64,000 nucleotides of DNA from Mycetocola zhadangensis (GCF_003668565.1 NZ_RCWJ01000003.1:62001-126000); one strand, 5' to 3'. Numbered from the stretch's first letter, positions 9,556 to 19,349 are shown. Program-made: numbers and translations. Notes: generated by a model not told the origin, from the letters alone.

Positions 9556-10449
9556 ATGCCTCAGCCCGTACGCAAAGTCGTTATTCCCGCCGCAGGTTTT
9601 GGTACCCGGTTCCTCCCGGCGACGAAGGCACTTCCAAAAGAGATGCTTCCCGTCGTCGACAAGCCGGCCATCCAGTACGTCGTCGAAGAGGCCGTGAGCG
9701 CCGGACTCAACGACGTCGTGATGATCATCGGGCGAAACAAGAACGCCCTGGAAAACCACTTTGACCGGGTGACCGAGCTTGAACTTGCCCTGGAAGAGAA
9801 AGGGGATAAGAAGCGGCTTCACCGGGTGGTTGAGTCGAGCGAACTTGCTGACATCCACTTCCTGCGCCAGGGCGACCCCAAGGGACTCGGCCACGCTGTG
9901 CTTCGCGCGCGCCGCCACGTGGGCAACGAACCGTTCGCCGTTCTGCTCGGTGACGACCTGATCGACGCCCGGGACCCGCTCCTGACCACCATGATCGAGG
10001 AGCAGGAAAGCCGCCAGGCCACGATCATTGCCCTCATGGAGGTCGACCCTGCGACCATCTCGATGTACGGCTGCGCGGCCGTCGAGGCCACAGACAACCC
10101 CGACGTCGTCAAGGTCACCGACCTGGTCGAAAAGCCAGCCCCCGAAGACGCTCCGTCGAACCTCGCCATCATCGGTCGATACGTCCTCCGCCCGGAAATC
10201 TTTGACGTCCTGGAGAAGACAGAGCCAGGCAAGGGCGGCGAAATTCAGTTGACGGATGCCATGCAGGTGCTGGCAGCGGACGACACGATCGCAGGCGGCG
10301 TGTACGGAGTTGTCTTCCGTGGTCGTCGCTACGACACGGGTGACCGCCTCGACTACATCAAGGCCATCATCCAGCTCGCGTCAGACCGTGAGGACCTGGG
10401 ACTCGAGCTCAAGCCATGGATCAAGGAATTCGCCGCAAAGCTCGACTAG
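9556..10449 (+). CDS. galU: UTP--glucose-1-phosphate uridylyltransferase
   Basis: Makes UDP-glucose, precursor of UDP-galactose and hence of the UDP-Galf used by the upstream cluster. The N-terminal activation loop AAGFGTRFLPATKALPKEM is textbook. VDKPAIQYVVEEA, FLRQGDPKGLGHAV and VEKPAPEDAPS with GRYVL follow. Its 297 residues match bacterial GalU. It overlaps the convergent LCP gene by 4 bp at the 3' end. Confidence 0.95.
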   Translation: MPQPVRKVVIPAAGFGTRFLPATKALPKEMLPVVDKPAIQYVVEEAVSAGLNDVVMIIGRNKNALENHFDRVTELELALEEKGDKKRLHRVVESSELADIHFLRQGDPKGLGHAVLRARRHVGNEPFAVLLGDDLIDARDPLLTTMIEEQESRQATIIALMEVDPATISMYGCAAVEATDNPDVVKVTDLVEKPAPEDAPSNLAIIGRYVLRPEIFDVLEKTEPGKGGEIQLTDAMQVLAADDTIAGGVYGVVFRGRRYDTGDRLDYIKAIIQLASDREDLGLELKPWIKEFAAKLD

Positions 10450-11810
10450 TCGGTCGGGGTTTCCGTCGGTATGGGTGGATCCAAATCGGCACGGATAAGG
10501 GCTCGGATTGCTTCAAAGTCCGGATCGTCCTGGTCGATACTGTTCGCCGGCGTCAGCTCTACCGATGTGATCGGCTGCTCCTTCGACTTCATCGCGAGGT
10601 TCGTGAAGTAGCCCAGCATGTCCTGAGGGACGTCGGTTTTGACCACCTGAGTTCCCGCTTGCGCGATGGCCTGGAACTTGGTCAGCACGTTGGCCGGCGT
10701 GAACTGCTGGAGGATCGCGGTCTGAAGTTCTCGCTGGCGCTCCATGCGGTCGAAGTCGCTGGTCGAGTGCCGTGAGCGCGCGTACCACTGTGCGTAGTAG
10801 CCGTTGAGGGTCTGCACTCCCGGCTCAATCCACTCATCAACCCCGACGAGCCTTTCATTTCCACCGATCGGCAGTCGCTCCTTGACGTTGATATCCACTC
10901 CGCCGAGCGCGTCGATGAGGTCGGAGAAGCCCTGCATATCGATGAGCGCGTAGTACTGGATCGTCAACCCGGTGATGCCCTCGGCTGCTTCCTTGGTCGC
11001 TTCGATGCCCGGTGTGGAACCGGTAGATTTCGCGTTCGGATACAGGTCCTGGTGCCGCAACTCCGCCTCGGTGTAGACGGCGTTGAGCTTGCATGCACTC
11101 ACGTCACAGTTGCGGAACCCATTGGGGTACAGCTCCCCCATCGGCGACCCCGCCGAGAACGGCACCCTCCGCATGTCACGCGGCAGGCCGATCATCGTCA
11201 CCCGCCCGGTGTCAGCGTCGATGGAGACGACCGAGAGGCTGTCGGGCCGGAGGCCTTCGCGGTCGGGCCCGGCGTCTCCACCAAGCAGCAGGATGTTGTA
11301 GCGACCGTCAACCGGAGGAACCGACGCGGCCCCTCCCCCGAAGATCGAGTTCAGGGTTCCGCGCGCAACACCTGCGTAATACGCGCCCGCCGTCGCAGTA
11401 CCGACCGAAAGCACGAGCAGAATCACCGTGAACGCCGCAATCCAGAACCGCGACCCTGGCTGCGCCCGAATGAGGCGCACCAGCCGCAGGGTGTCGAGCG
11501 TGAGCACGAGCCACAGCACGGCGTACAGCACCAGCAGCAGCTGCGCGGCGGTCAGCGCGAACGAGTTCGTGATGATCGACAACGTGGCCGTGCGCCACAG
11601 CGAGTACGCCACGATGACGAGCGCGGCGATCAGCCAGAGCGTGAGCGTGGCGGCCAGCCCGAGCCTGCCGAGCCTGCGGTTGCCCGCGAGCACCTGGGTC
11701 GAGCCTGGGATCAGAAAGTTGAGTACAACGAGCCACCAGGCGCGCCGAGTCATCAGGGCTGGGGCGCCCAGGTCCGGGTGGCGAAGGGGGCTTGCGGTGT
11801 AGACGGTCAT
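10446..11810 (-). CDS. LytR-CpsA-Psr (LCP) family glycopolymer ligase
   Basis: LCP proteins transfer lipid-linked wall glycopolymers onto peptidoglycan at the outer membrane face. The LCP domain carries ILLLGGDAG, the arginine-rich pyrophosphate-binding segment [23 protein letters not shown] and [19 protein letters not shown]. The N-terminus is longer than usual, with about four hydrophobic helices before the extracytoplasmic domain. Its ATG overlaps the purE stop (ATGA), so it is co-transcribed with purK and purE. It is the natural candidate to attach the glycan made by the 1-9100 cluster. M. tuberculosis has an LCP protein (Rv3267) in the equivalent place. Confidence 0.9.
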   Translation of the reverse strand: MTVYTASPLRHPDLGAPALMTRRAWWLVVLNFLIPGSTQVLAGNRRLGRLGLAATLTLWLIAALVIVAYSLWRTATLSIITNSFALTAAQLLLVLYAVLWLVLTLDTLRLVRLIRAQPGSRFWIAAFTVILLVLSVGTATAGAYYAGVARGTLNSIFGGGAASVPPVDGRYNILLLGGDAGPDREGLRPDSLSVVSIDADTGRVTMIGLPRDMRRVPFSAGSPMGELYPNGFRNCDVSACKLNAVYTEAELRHQDLYPNAKSTGSTPGIEATKEAAEGITGLTIQYYALIDMQGFSDLIDALGGVDINVKERLPIGGNERLVGVDEWIEPGVQTLNGYYAQWYARSRHSTSDFDRMERQRELQTAILQQFTPANVLTKFQAIAQAGTQVVKTDVPQDMLGYFTNLAMKSKEQPITSVELTPANSIDQDDPDFEAIRALIRADLDPPIPTETPTD

Positions 11811-12325
11811 AGTTTGAGTTGCAGTGCCCGATTCTTCGCCTCAACCTGAACGGCGAGGTCAGCCTGATACGCGGTCATTCGATCGACGAGCGCGTCATCT
11901 CCAACTCCGAGGATCTGGACCGCGAGCAGCGCAGCGTTCTTCGCTCCACCAATCGACACGGTGGCGACAGGAACACCAGCAGGCATCTGCACGATCGAGA
12001 GCAGCGAGTCCATCCCATCCAGCCGCGCAAGCGGCACGGGAACGCCGATCACCGGAAGCGGGGTCACCGCGGCGAGCATGCCCGGCAGGTGTGCCGCACC
12101 GCCCGCTCCGGCGATGATGACCTGCAGGCCGCGAGCGCGAGCATCCCGACCATAAGAAATCATCTTCTCGGGCGTGCGGTGCGCACTCACGACCTCAACC
12201 TCGTGGTCGACACCGAAGTCGGTGAGCACCGCTGACGCATCGGCCATGACCGACCAGTCGGAGTCACTGCCCATGACCAGGCCAACACGTGGGCGCTCTG
12301 AAGCGGAGAAAGGCATGGGGTTCAT
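11807..12325 (-). CDS. purE: 5-(carboxyamino)imidazole ribonucleotide mutase
   Basis: Catalyses N5-CAIR to CAIR conversion in de novo purine synthesis, working right after PurK. Motifs: [23 protein letters not shown] with the catalytic histidine, [15 protein letters not shown] and PVIGVPV. Residue 1 or residue 4 (both ATG) could be the start. It lies 8 bp downstream of purK and overlaps the LCP gene by 4 bp. Confidence 0.95.
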   Translation of the reverse strand: MNPMPFSASERPRVGLVMGSDSDWSVMADASAVLTDFGVDHEVEVVSAHRTPEKMISYGRDARARGLQVIIAGAGGAAHLPGMLAAVTPLPVIGVPVPLARLDGMDSLLSIVQMPAGVPVATVSIGGAKNAALLAVQILGVGDDALVDRMTAYQADLAVQVEAKNRALQLKL

Positions 12326-12333
12326 GTTATTTG

Positions 12334-13467
12334 TCAGTCCTGAAAAAACGCCGCTGCGGCACGCGCTTGGTACACAACGTCATCCAGCTCGGTTCCGCTG
12401 GCGTTGACGTGCCCGACCTTGCGACCCGGTCGCGGGTCCTTGCCGTAGTTGTGAATCTTCACCGTCGGGTGCATCGCCATCGCGTCGGCGTACCGGTCGG
12501 CGAGCGCCCCCTCACTCGGACCACCGAGGATGTTCACCATCACCGTGTGCGGCTCGCGCGTCCCGGTCGCACCGAGCGGCAGGTCGAGCACTGCACGCAG
12601 GTGCTGCTCGAACTGGCTCGTGGTTGAACCGTCCTGGGTCCAGTGCCCGGAGTTGTGCGGCCGCATGGCCAGCTCGTTGACGAGCAGTCGGTCATCGGTC
12701 GTCTCGAACAGTTCGACGGCGAACACTCCGGTAATTCCGAGACCGGATGCCAGTTGGCCGGCAATTCCTGCGGCCACGTCCGCGACGCGACCGGCCGAAC
12801 CCGGAGCAGGGGCAATCACTTCGGCACAGACACCGTCCCGCTGCACCGACTCCACAACCGGCCAGAAGACCAGCTCGCCAGACGGCCGGCGCGCGGCCAG
12901 CTGCGCGAGTTCGCGTCGGAACTCGACGAGCTCCTCAACGAGAAGCCCGTCGTTTGCTCCGGTCTCGGCGACGGCGGCGAACCAGTCACTGGCCTCATGA
13001 CCGGCGGACACCACACGCACGCCCTTGCCGTCGTAGCCACCACGCGGCGTCTTGAGCACGGCGCGGCCACCGTTGTCGTCGAGGAACGTCTGCAGCTCGT
13101 CTTCGGTGCGCACCCGCGCCCAGGTCGGAACGGGCAGCCCGAGGTCGGTCAGCTTCTGACGCATCAGCAGTTTGTCCTGCGCGTACAGCAGCGCGTCCGG
13201 GCCCGGGTGCACCCGCACTCCGCGGTCGACGAGCTGGCGCAGAATCTCCTGCGGCACGTGCTCGTGGTCGAACGTGATCACGTCTACGTTTTCGGCGAAT
13301 GCCAGCACCGTCTCGGCATCGCGGTAGTCGCCGACCTGGCTTGCGGCAAGCTGCGCGGCCATGCCGTCGGCTTCGGCGAGCACCCGAATATCGATACCGA
13401 GGTTCACGGCTGGGGGGATCATCATGCGAGCGAGCTGCCCGCCACCAATTACGCCAACACGAACCAC
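12334..13467 (-). CDS. purK: 5-(carboxyamino)imidazole ribonucleotide synthase
   Basis: ATP-grasp enzyme carboxylating AIR with bicarbonate and ATP. The N-terminal [12 protein letters not shown], the ATP-grasp lysine region [16 protein letters not shown], and the C-terminal [14 protein letters not shown] motif identify PurK. Its 377 residues are full length. The GTG start has GGAGATG 8 nt upstream. It is first in the purK-purE-LCP operon, divergent from gtrA. Confidence 0.95.
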   Translation of the reverse strand: MVRVGVIGGGQLARMMIPPAVNLGIDIRVLAEADGMAAQLAASQVGDYRDAETVLAFAENVDVITFDHEHVPQEILRQLVDRGVRVHPGPDALLYAQDKLLMRQKLTDLGLPVPTWARVRTEDELQTFLDDNGGRAVLKTPRGGYDGKGVRVVSAGHEASDWFAAVAETGANDGLLVEELVEFRRELAQLAARRPSGELVFWPVVESVQRDGVCAEVIAPAPGSAGRVADVAAGIAGQLASGLGITGVFAVELFETTDDRLLVNELAMRPHNSGHWTQDGSTTSQFEQHLRAVLDLPLGATGTREPHTVMVNILGGPSEGALADRYADAMAMHPTVKIHNYGKDPRPGRKVGHVNASGTELDDVVYQARAAAAFFQD

Positions 13468-13574
13468 GGGGTCATCTCCAACGGGTAGGAATGAAAAGGG
13501 CGGGCTGTCGCATAAACTGCCTACGCGAATCTATCTTCCCGCATGCGCGTGGAAGCGCCCAACTCGAGGAACCC

Positions 13575-14102
13575 ATGAGCCGAACACGCGAAAGCCGCCT
13601 CCCCGGCCTGGTCGTACAGCTCGCCCAATTCGGGCTCGTCGGTGCCGCCGGCTTCCTCATCGACCTCACCGTGTTCAACGCGCTCCGGCTCACCGTGCTC
13701 TCGCCCGAGGTGATCCACACGGGCCCCCTGCTCGCCAAGATCATCTCAACCGTGCTGGCGATCACCGCCAACTGGCTGGGCAACCGCTATTGGACTTTCC
13801 GCCAGAACCGCCAGGACTCGACGGTGCGCGAGGGCATCGAGTTCTTCGGCGTCAGCCTCGTCGGCATGGGCATCGGCCTTGCCTGCCTCTGGGTTTCCCA
13901 CTACCTGCTCGGCTTCACCTCGGTCCTCGCCGACAACATCTCGGCCAACGTCGTCGGGCTCGCACTCGGCGCGATCTTCCGTTTTACGCTCTATCGCTAC
14001 TGGGTCTTCGCACCGAGCCGACAGGCATCCGCTCGATTGATACCGACGGATGCTCCGGCAACTCAGAACGCGGTCGTCGCGGTTCCGACCGACCCGGCGT
14101 GA
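13575..14102 (+). CDS. GtrA family membrane protein
   Basis: Small polytopic protein (about 175 residues, four hydrophobic helices) of the GtrA/DPMS_3 family, proposed to flip polyprenyl-phosphate-linked sugars. Typical residues include QFGLVGAAGFLIDLTVFNAL and the aromatic pair NRYWTFR, repeated as RYWVF at the C-terminus. The ATG at 13575 has GAGGA 5 nt upstream; longer in-frame extensions lie opposite purK. It matches the position of Rv3277 in mycobacteria. Its 3' end overlaps the convergent PH-domain gene by 40 bp. It could pair functionally with the GtrB-like transferase at 149. Confidence 0.88.
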   Translation: MSRTRESRLPGLVVQLAQFGLVGAAGFLIDLTVFNALRLTVLSPEVIHTGPLLAKIISTVLAITANWLGNRYWTFRQNRQDSTVREGIEFFGVSLVGMGIGLACLWVSHYLLGFTSVLADNISANVVGLALGAIFRFTLYRYWVFAPSRQASARLIPTDAPATQNAVVAVPTDPA

Positions 14103-14623
14103 GTCGAAATCACAATCTGGTTCTTCTCGACCAGGTCCTGCAGCGTTTCGAGCACAGCGTTCGCACCGGGTACGTCGCGGAGCACCATCGGTTTCTCAAC
14201 ACCTGAACTGATCACGAGGTCGCCTGAACGGAACGCGCTCTGCAGCCAGCTGCGCTTGAGGGCGACGTGGTAACCGCGGCTGTGGAAGATTTCACGGCGT
14301 TCGCGAACAAAGAATCCGCGCCGAACGATGATGCGACGGGTGGTGATGGTGCTGCGCCGGTTGAGCCACAGGATGTACGGCAGAAGCACGAGCAGGAGGA
14401 ACGCCAGGGTGGCCAGGATGCCGATGAGGGTGTGCTGCCAGCGCTCGGTGAAGACACTGAATGAGTAGAAGCTCGCTCCGGGCAGGGCGATGAAGACGAG
14501 CACCGGCCAGAACAGCACGCGAGCGTTTGGCCGCAGCCGGGCGACGACCCGCTCGGTCGGAACGCTGGGTCGGGAGTCGATCTCCGGCGGTGTGCCAGGA
14601 TAAGCGCTCGTTTCGTCGACCAT
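14063..14623 (-). CDS. PH domain-containing membrane protein
   Basis: A 186-residue protein with two adjacent hydrophobic helices (about residues 36-90), then a bacterial PH-like domain containing ITTRRIIVRRGFFVRERREI and a later YHVALKRSWLQSAF segment. This is the layout of bPH_2 membrane proteins. In mycobacteria the equivalent gene (Rv3278c) lies at the same place between gtrA and birA. Function is unknown; a membrane-associated role is inferred from the helices. Confidence 0.8.
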   Translation of the reverse strand: MVDETSAYPGTPPEIDSRPSVPTERVVARLRPNARVLFWPVLVFIALPGASFYSFSVFTERWQHTLIGILATLAFLLLVLLPYILWLNRRSTITTRRIIVRRGFFVRERREIFHSRGYHVALKRSWLQSAFRSGDLVISSGVEKPMVLRDVPGANAVLETLQDLVEKNQIVISTHAGSVGTATTAF

Positions 14624-14735
14624 GTTCCATTCTTATCACTCAGCACGAGTCGCGAAAGACAGCACCGCCGCCTGCAGCCCGATCGACGGGGGAAACCGCG
14701 CGTCATCCACCGTTGCCTGATTCCCGTCGCGCCGA

Positions 14736-14741
14736 CATACT
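14736..14741 (+). promoter_or_regulatory. candidate -10 box, leaderless Pr6Pr transcript
   Basis: CATACT lies 6 nt before the ATG at 14748 and matches the second and last positions of the -10 consensus. There is no ribosome site, as expected for a leaderless message. Confidence 0.3.
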
Positions 14742-14747
14742 TCTGGA

Positions 14748-15461
14748 ATGGATGCCGAGATTCCCAACGGACGCCCCGCCCGCAGCGTGCCAGGCAGCGC
14801 CCGAACGCGAGGGGCAGAACTGGCGATCGCCGGCATCCGTCTGGTTCTGGTGCTCACGACGCTCGCCGCCGTAATTGTCACCTTCGCTGACACGGCATCG
14901 CGCGGGCCGGTGAACCCGTTCAACTTCTTCGGCTACTTCACGATCCAGTCGAACCTGCTCGGCGTCGCTGTTCTGGGTGTCACTGCTGCGTGGGGAGCAT
15001 TGGGGCGGCCGCAGGGGCTGGTGCTGCAGCTGGCTCGTGCTTCGATCACCACCTATCTGATCGTGGTGGCACTCGTGTACAACACGCTGCTCACCGGGCT
15101 GAGCGGCGGCGTCGATGTGGCTTGGGCCAACACGGTCATGCACGTCGTCTTTCCGCTGTACTGCCTGCTCGATTGGCTGCTTGTGCCAGACCGGGAGGCG
15201 CTGCCGTTCCGGTTCCTCTGGGTGGTTGAGCTGTACCCGATCGTGTGGTGCGGAGTCATTCTGCTGCGCGGCGCGACCGACGGCTGGGTGCCGTACCCGT
15301 TCTTCGACCCGTCGAACGGCTACGGCTCTGTGCTGCTCTACGTCGTGGGCATCGCCGTCACGTTCATCCTCATCGGCGCTGCCGTGTTCGCCGCGTCGCG
15401 CCTGCAGCTCTTCGGCTCGCGCGCGCGGCTCGGCGCGCAGGTGGGTGACGTCGCCAGCTGA
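14748..15461 (+). CDS. Pr6Pr family membrane protein
   Basis: A 237-residue protein with about six hydrophobic helices. Helix-associated motifs NFFGYFTIQSNLLG, ANTVMHVVFPLYCLLDWLL and YPFFDPSNGYGSVLLY are those of the Pr6Pr (FAR-17a/AIG1-like) family. Molecular function is unknown. Its last 20 codons lie in a sequence that is duplicated at the end of birA about 1.1 kb away, so its C-terminus (GSRARLGAQVGDVAS) is effectively antisense birA tail. This suggests the two genes were once convergent and overlapping before the peptidase gene was inserted. Confidence 0.8.
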   Translation: MDAEIPNGRPARSVPGSARTRGAELAIAGIRLVLVLTTLAAVIVTFADTASRGPVNPFNFFGYFTIQSNLLGVAVLGVTAAWGALGRPQGLVLQLARASITTYLIVVALVYNTLLTGLSGGVDVAWANTVMHVVFPLYCLLDWLLVPDREALPFRFLWVVELYPIVWCGVILLRGATDGWVPYPFFDPSNGYGSVLLYVVGIAVTFILIGAAVFAASRLQLFGSRARLGAQVGDVAS

Positions 15462-15463
15462 GA
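15400..15463 (+). repeat. direct repeat, left copy (ancestral birA 3' end)
   Basis: About 64 bp that align with 16527-16591 with roughly a dozen substitutions and one small indel; the longest shared blocks are GCGCGCGGCTCGG and GCGCAGGTGGGTGAC. Read on the minus strand this copy still encodes a BirA-like tail (SPISAGDVTHLRAEPRA, compare TPVSAGDVTHLRTEPRA in the real birA). Confidence 0.8.
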
Positions 15464-15488
15464 TCGGCGACAGCACCGCGCTCACTCT

Positions 15489-16433
15489 CTATTGGGCTAA
15501 CGAAGCAAACTGCGCGACCGCGGATTTCATTGCTTTGTGAATCGCTGCACCGTAGTGCCCCTCATCATCAACAATCGTTAGTCTGCTTGCGGGCCAGGCT
15601 TTGTGGAGGTCCCAGGGCACCGAGAGGGTCGAACTGACATCCAAACGTCCGTGCACGAGCATGGCGGGAATGTCCTCAATGCGCTCCATCGCTCCCAATA
15701 TGCCTGGGCCATCGAGGAAGGCTGAGTGCTTCCAGTAGTGAATCACGAGCGTCGCCAGGAGTAGCCTCGTCTGCGGGTTCTCGTACCGTGGATCGGGTTT
15801 GCTCGACGGGTCCAACGAAACATGAACGTCTTCCCAGTCGCACCACGCCTGAGCTGCAGCAGCTCGAACCTCGTCGTTCGGGCTCGTGATTCTCTCGTAG
15901 TACGCGTCGATGACACGCTCGCCCTCGCGGGCCCCAGAGGCGTGTGCGAATCGTTCCCACTCGCGCGGGAAGACGCGTCGAAGGTCTTCCGTGATCCACC
16001 GGACCTCGGCGCGACTCGTCGTCGTGACTGCTCCAAGAACAATTTCAGTAACCCTGCTCGAATGCGCCTGTGCATAGGCCAAAGCAAGTGTTGTGCCCCA
16101 GGACAATCCGACGATGAGCCATGCATCCACGGACAGGTGCTCTCGCAGAGCTTCGATGTCACGAATGATCGCTTGTGTCGTGTTTGTAGGGAGCCCTGCC
16201 GGGTCCTCGCTGGCCAGGGGTCGGCTGCGGCCGCAACCGCGCTGGTCGAGTGAGACCACCAGGTACTCCGCTGGGTCGAAGTAGCTGCGGTGATGGGTGC
16301 CAATTCCGGACCCAGGGCCACCGTGGAGGAAAAGCGCTGGCTTTCCGGTGGGGTTTCCCCAGCACTCCCAGTAAATCTCGTTGCCGTCATCGACATTGAG
16401 ATAACCGCTCGTGACCGTTTCTTCTGTGGGCAT
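15489..16433 (-). CDS. alpha/beta hydrolase, proline iminopeptidase family
   Basis: Serine peptidase of family S33, releasing N-terminal proline from peptides, or a related alpha/beta hydrolase. The oxyanion motif LFLHGGPGSG, the DQRGCGRS segment, and the nucleophile elbow GLSWGTTLALAYA are diagnostic of proline iminopeptidases. The acid/base residues fall in MLVHGRLDVSS and DDEGHYG. At 314 residues it is normal length. Base composition is visibly less GC-rich than in the flanking genes. It separates Pr6Pr from birA, whose tail is duplicated on its left side, so this gene looks acquired. Confidence 0.88.
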   Translation of the reverse strand: MPTEETVTSGYLNVDDGNEIYWECWGNPTGKPALFLHGGPGSGIGTHHRSYFDPAEYLVVSLDQRGCGRSRPLASEDPAGLPTNTTQAIIRDIEALREHLSVDAWLIVGLSWGTTLALAYAQAHSSRVTEIVLGAVTTTSRAEVRWITEDLRRVFPREWERFAHASGAREGERVIDAYYERITSPNDEVRAAAAQAWCDWEDVHVSLDPSSKPDPRYENPQTRLLLATLVIHYWKHSAFLDGPGILGAMERIEDIPAMLVHGRLDVSSTLSVPWDLHKAWPASRLTIVDDEGHYGAAIHKAMKSAVAQFASLAQ

Positions 16434-16526
16434 TCGAGCAGCATACGGCAGCCGGTTAAGCCAGGATCGACCGGCTCGACGTGCTCTGCTTTTTGATGCG
16501 ACGGTTCGACCTAGACCCTCGGGGCC

Positions 16527-16591
16527 GCCTGCAGCCCTTACTGCTCAGGCGCGCGGCTCGGTGCGCAGGTGGGTGACATCGCCGGCCGAGA
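16527..16591 (+). repeat. direct repeat, right copy (functional birA 3' end)
   Basis: Partner of the repeat at 15400-15463, containing the last codons and stop of birA. Together the copies bracket the peptidase gene. Confidence 0.8.
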
Positions 16592-17363
16592 CGGGAGTGA
16601 GGTCGGGCGAACCGTCCGCCTGCACGACGATGCGCCCCGTGCTGTCGATACCGCGCGCGATGCCGGTGAGCACGAGGTTTCCCGGGAGCTCAACTTTGAC
16701 TCGGGCACCAACCGTTGAACAGGAATCGGTGACCGCTTTCTGCAGGCCGCTTGCCGCGGCATCCCCTCTGGAGGAAAAAAGGGCGTCGGTCAGAGAGCGC
16801 AGTTCGGTCAGGTAGTCGGCGAGGATGCGGTCGCGGTCAGGCTCCGAAACGCCCTCGACGGCGAGCGAGGTCGCTGTGGGAACCGGGAGGTCCTCGTCGG
16901 AAATGGTGAGGTTGACCCCTGCACCGATCACGACGGCGCCCGTTTCGGCGTCGACGAGTTCGGAGAGCACACCGGAGATCTTGCTTCCGTCGACCAGCAC
17001 GTCGTTGGGCCACTTGACCCGCGCGGTGGCGAGCCCGCCGAGCGCGTTGTGAACGGCGCGCGACATGGCCAGGCCGGCGGCGAGCGGCAGCCAGCCGAGG
17101 GAGTCCATCGGGAAGCTGGGGCCGGGGCGCACGAGAACCGAGATGGCAAGCGAGGCACCGGGAGGGGCCGTCCACTGTCGTCCAAGCCGGCCGCGTCCCG
17201 CTGTCTGGGTGTCTGTGACCACGACAGAGAAGTGGGGAACCTCGGCCGGTCCACGCCCCGCGCGCGCCACAAGCTCGTCGTTGGTTGACGGGCTCGAATC
17301 GAGCACATCGAGCGTCGACGCGACGGCGGAGGCGAGCGGGAAATCGGCCGGGGAGGAAGTCAT
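16545..17363 (-). CDS. birA: biotin--[acetyl-CoA-carboxylase] ligase
   Basis: Activates biotin to biotinyl-AMP and attaches it to the BCCP lysine of the acyl-CoA carboxylase alpha subunit encoded at 28267. The biotin-binding SSPSTNDEL, the GRGRLGRQW loop, VKWPNDVLV and SGVLSEL are all present. It is a class I ligase without the N-terminal DNA-binding domain. I prefer ATG at 17363 (about 272 residues) because a TACTGT box lies 7 nt upstream as for a leaderless message; an in-frame ATG at 17420 would add 19 non-conserved residues. It is divergent from accD, sharing the intergenic promoter region. Confidence 0.93.
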   Translation of the reverse strand: MTSSPADFPLASAVASTLDVLDSSPSTNDELVARAGRGPAEVPHFSVVVTDTQTAGRGRLGRQWTAPPGASLAISVLVRPGPSFPMDSLGWLPLAAGLAMSRAVHNALGGLATARVKWPNDVLVDGSKISGVLSELVDAETGAVVIGAGVNLTISDEDLPVPTATSLAVEGVSEPDRDRILADYLTELRSLTDALFSSRGDAAASGLQKAVTDSCSTVGARVKVELPGNLVLTGIARGIDSTGRIVVQADGSPDLTPVSAGDVTHLRTEPRA

Positions 17364-17370
17364 GCGACTC

Positions 17371-17376
17371 ACAGTA
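17371..17376 (-). promoter_or_regulatory. candidate -10 box, leaderless birA transcript
   Basis: TACTGT on the minus strand, 7 nt before the birA ATG at 17363, without a Shine-Dalgarno sequence. Confidence 0.4.
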
Positions 17377-17451
17377 CGCGGCGCTTCTCGACAAGGCGAC
17401 ACCGGCGGCTCTGTAGACATTCACCAACGGTATGGCCCTATCCGTGCACAG

Positions 17452-17457
17452 TAGAGT
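17452..17457 (+). promoter_or_regulatory. candidate -10 box, leaderless accD transcript
   Basis: TAGAGT ends 6 nt before the GTG start of accD, fitting TANNNT and the leaderless spacing; no ribosome site is visible between. Confidence 0.45.
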
Positions 17458-17463
17458 GAAACA

Positions 17464-19080
17464 GTGACCGAAGACGCAGCTAATTTGAACGATTCCGACG
17501 CCCCCGACATGTACACAACGGCCGGCAAACTGGCCGACCTGAAACGGCGCTACCACGAGGCCGTGACGGCATCGGGTGAGGCCGCGATCGCGAAACAGCA
17601 CGCCAAGGGCAAGATGACCGCCCGCGAGCGGATCACCGAACTGCTCGACCCGGGCAGCTTCGTCGAACTCGACGAGTTCGTGCGCCACCGCACCCACGCC
17701 TTCGGCATGGAGAAGAGCCGGCCATACGGCGACGCGGTCGTCACCGGAACGGGCACCATCCACGGTCGCCAGGTCGCCGTGTACTCGCAGGACTTCACCA
17801 TCTTCGGTGGATCGCTCGGCGAGGTCGCCGGCGAGAAGATCATCAAGATCATGGACCACGCCCTGAAGACCGGTGTTCCGATCATCGGAATGCTCGACTC
17901 CGGTGGAGCCCGGATCCAGGAGGGCGTCGTTGCCCTCGGCAAGTACGGTGAGATCTTCCGTCGCAACACGGCGGCATCCGGTGTCATCCCGCAGATCTCG
18001 ATCATCATGGGCCCGGCAGCAGGTGGCGCCGTCTACTCCCCCGCCCTGACCGACTTCGTCATCATGGTCGACAAGACCAGCCAGATGTTCGTCACCGGCC
18101 CAGACGTCATCAAGACGGTCACCGGTGAAGACGTTGGTATGGAAGAGCTCGGTGGTGCGCTCACGCACAACACGCGCTCAGGTGTCGCCCACTACCTCGC
18201 GAGCGACGAGTCGGACGCCCTCGACTACGCGCGCACGCTGGTCGGGTTCCTGCCGGACAACAACCTCGCCGAACTCCCGGAGTACGAGAGCGAGGTCGAG
18301 CTCGAGACCACTGACGCCGACCGCAAGCTCAACACGATCATCCCCGATTCCCCCAACCAGCCGTATGACGTGAAGACCGTCATCGAACACGTCGTCGACA
18401 ACGCCGACTTCCTCGAGGTGCAGCCGTTGTTCGCACCGAACATCGTGATCGGTTTCGCGCGCGTCGAGGGTCGCACCGTCGGCATCATCGCCAACCAGCC
18501 CAACGCGATGGCCGGAACCCTGAACATCGAGGCCGGGGAAAAGGCGTCACGGTTCGTTCGCTTCTGCGACGCCTTCAGCATCCCGATCCTCACGCTTGTC
18601 GACGTGCCCGGCTACCTGCCGGGAACGGACCAGGAGTGGACGGGTGTCATCCGCCGTGGAGCGAAACTGCTCTACGCATACGCCGAGGCCACCGTTCCGC
18701 TCGTCACCGTCATCCTCCGCAAGGCCTACGGCGGTGCGTACATTGTGATGGGCTCGAAGCAGCTTGGTGCAGACATCAACCTCGCGTGGCCGACCGCGGA
18801 GATCGCTGTCATGGGTGGCCAAGGCGCAGTCAACATCCTCTACCGCGGTGAGATCAAGCGCGCCGAGGCCGCCGGCGAAGACGTCGCTGCCGTGCGGACG
18901 AAGCTCGCGAACGAGTACACCTACAACGTGGCCAGCCCGTTCCTCGCTGCCGAGCGCGGTGAGCTTGACGGTGTCATCGAACCCGCGGCAACGCGTGTCG
19001 CTGTGATCAAGGCGCTCCGCTCCCTCAAGGGCAAGCGGGCCACCCTGCCGCCGAAGAAGCACGGAAACATCCCGCTGTGA
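17464..19080 (+). CDS. accD: acyl-CoA carboxylase beta subunit (carboxyltransferase), AccD5/PccB-like
   Basis: Transfers the carboxyl group from carboxybiotin to acetyl/propionyl-CoA, giving malonyl/methylmalonyl-CoA. The 538-residue protein has both halves of the carboxyltransferase fold. The N-terminal half carries [14 protein letters not shown] and [16 protein letters not shown]. The C-terminal half carries [13 protein letters not shown] and [19 protein letters not shown]. Together with the epsilon subunit (overlapping by 4 bp) and the alpha subunit at 28267 it forms an actinobacterial acyl-CoA carboxylase complex. The order birA-accD-accE is as in M. tuberculosis Rv3279c-Rv3281. Confidence 0.95.
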   Translation: MTEDAANLNDSDAPDMYTTAGKLADLKRRYHEAVTASGEAAIAKQHAKGKMTARERITELLDPGSFVELDEFVRHRTHAFGMEKSRPYGDAVVTGTGTIHGRQVAVYSQDFTIFGGSLGEVAGEKIIKIMDHALKTGVPIIGMLDSGGARIQEGVVALGKYGEIFRRNTAASGVIPQISIIMGPAAGGAVYSPALTDFVIMVDKTSQMFVTGPDVIKTVTGEDVGMEELGGALTHNTRSGVAHYLASDESDALDYARTLVGFLPDNNLAELPEYESEVELETTDADRKLNTIIPDSPNQPYDVKTVIEHVVDNADFLEVQPLFAPNIVIGFARVEGRTVGIIANQPNAMAGTLNIEAGEKASRFVRFCDAFSIPILTLVDVPGYLPGTDQEWTGVIRRGAKLLYAYAEATVPLVTVILRKAYGGAYIVMGSKQLGADINLAWPTAEIAVMGGQGAVNILYRGEIKRAEAAGEDVAAVRTKLANEYTYNVASPFLAAERGELDGVIEPAATRVAVIKALRSLKGKRATLPPKKHGNIPL

Positions 19081-19349
19081 CGGGCGAGCGACGAAGCGCA
19101 GCGCGGCGGGAAACGCGTCCGTCGGGAGCCTTCTCAACGGACAACGGCACCGAACACGGTCTCGACGTTCGCATCCTGCGCGGTTCACCGACCCCGGAGG
19201 AGATCGCAGCGGTGACCGCCGTGCTCAGTGCGGCCGTTGTCGAGGAAGCCGCGAAGGCGCCCGAAAAGACAACGGCTCCGTCGGCGTGGCAGCGATCGCA
19301 GCGCACCATGCGCGGCTTGCTCACGCCGGGCCCGGGTCGCTGGCGATAG
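19077..19349 (+). CDS. acyl-CoA carboxylase epsilon subunit
   Basis: Small (90-residue) accessory subunit that stabilises the alpha-beta carboxylase in actinobacteria. The recognisable core is [25 protein letters not shown], followed by a W-x-x-S-x-R region ([14 protein letters not shown]) conserved in AccE/PccE. The first 25 residues are a variable basic extension. The GTG start overlaps the accD stop (GTGA), so translation is coupled and the two are made in step. Confidence 0.85.
   Translation: MTGERRSAARRETRPSGAFSTDNGTEHGLDVRILRGSPTPEEIAAVTAVLSAAVVEEAAKAPEKTTAPSAWQRSQRTMRGLLTPGPGRWR

Noticed and set aside
9227-9697. Plus-strand frame of 156 codons before galU
   Set aside because: Its second half overlaps galU out of frame, the composition is not protein-like, and no motif is recognisable.
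13299-13574. N-terminal extension of the GtrA protein
   Set aside because: It lies opposite purK, is arginine-rich nonsense, and ATG 13575 has a good ribosome site directly before the conserved domain.
16837-18168. Long minus-strand frame spanning accD and birA
   Set aside because: It crosses two real genes in wrong frames and shows no homology.
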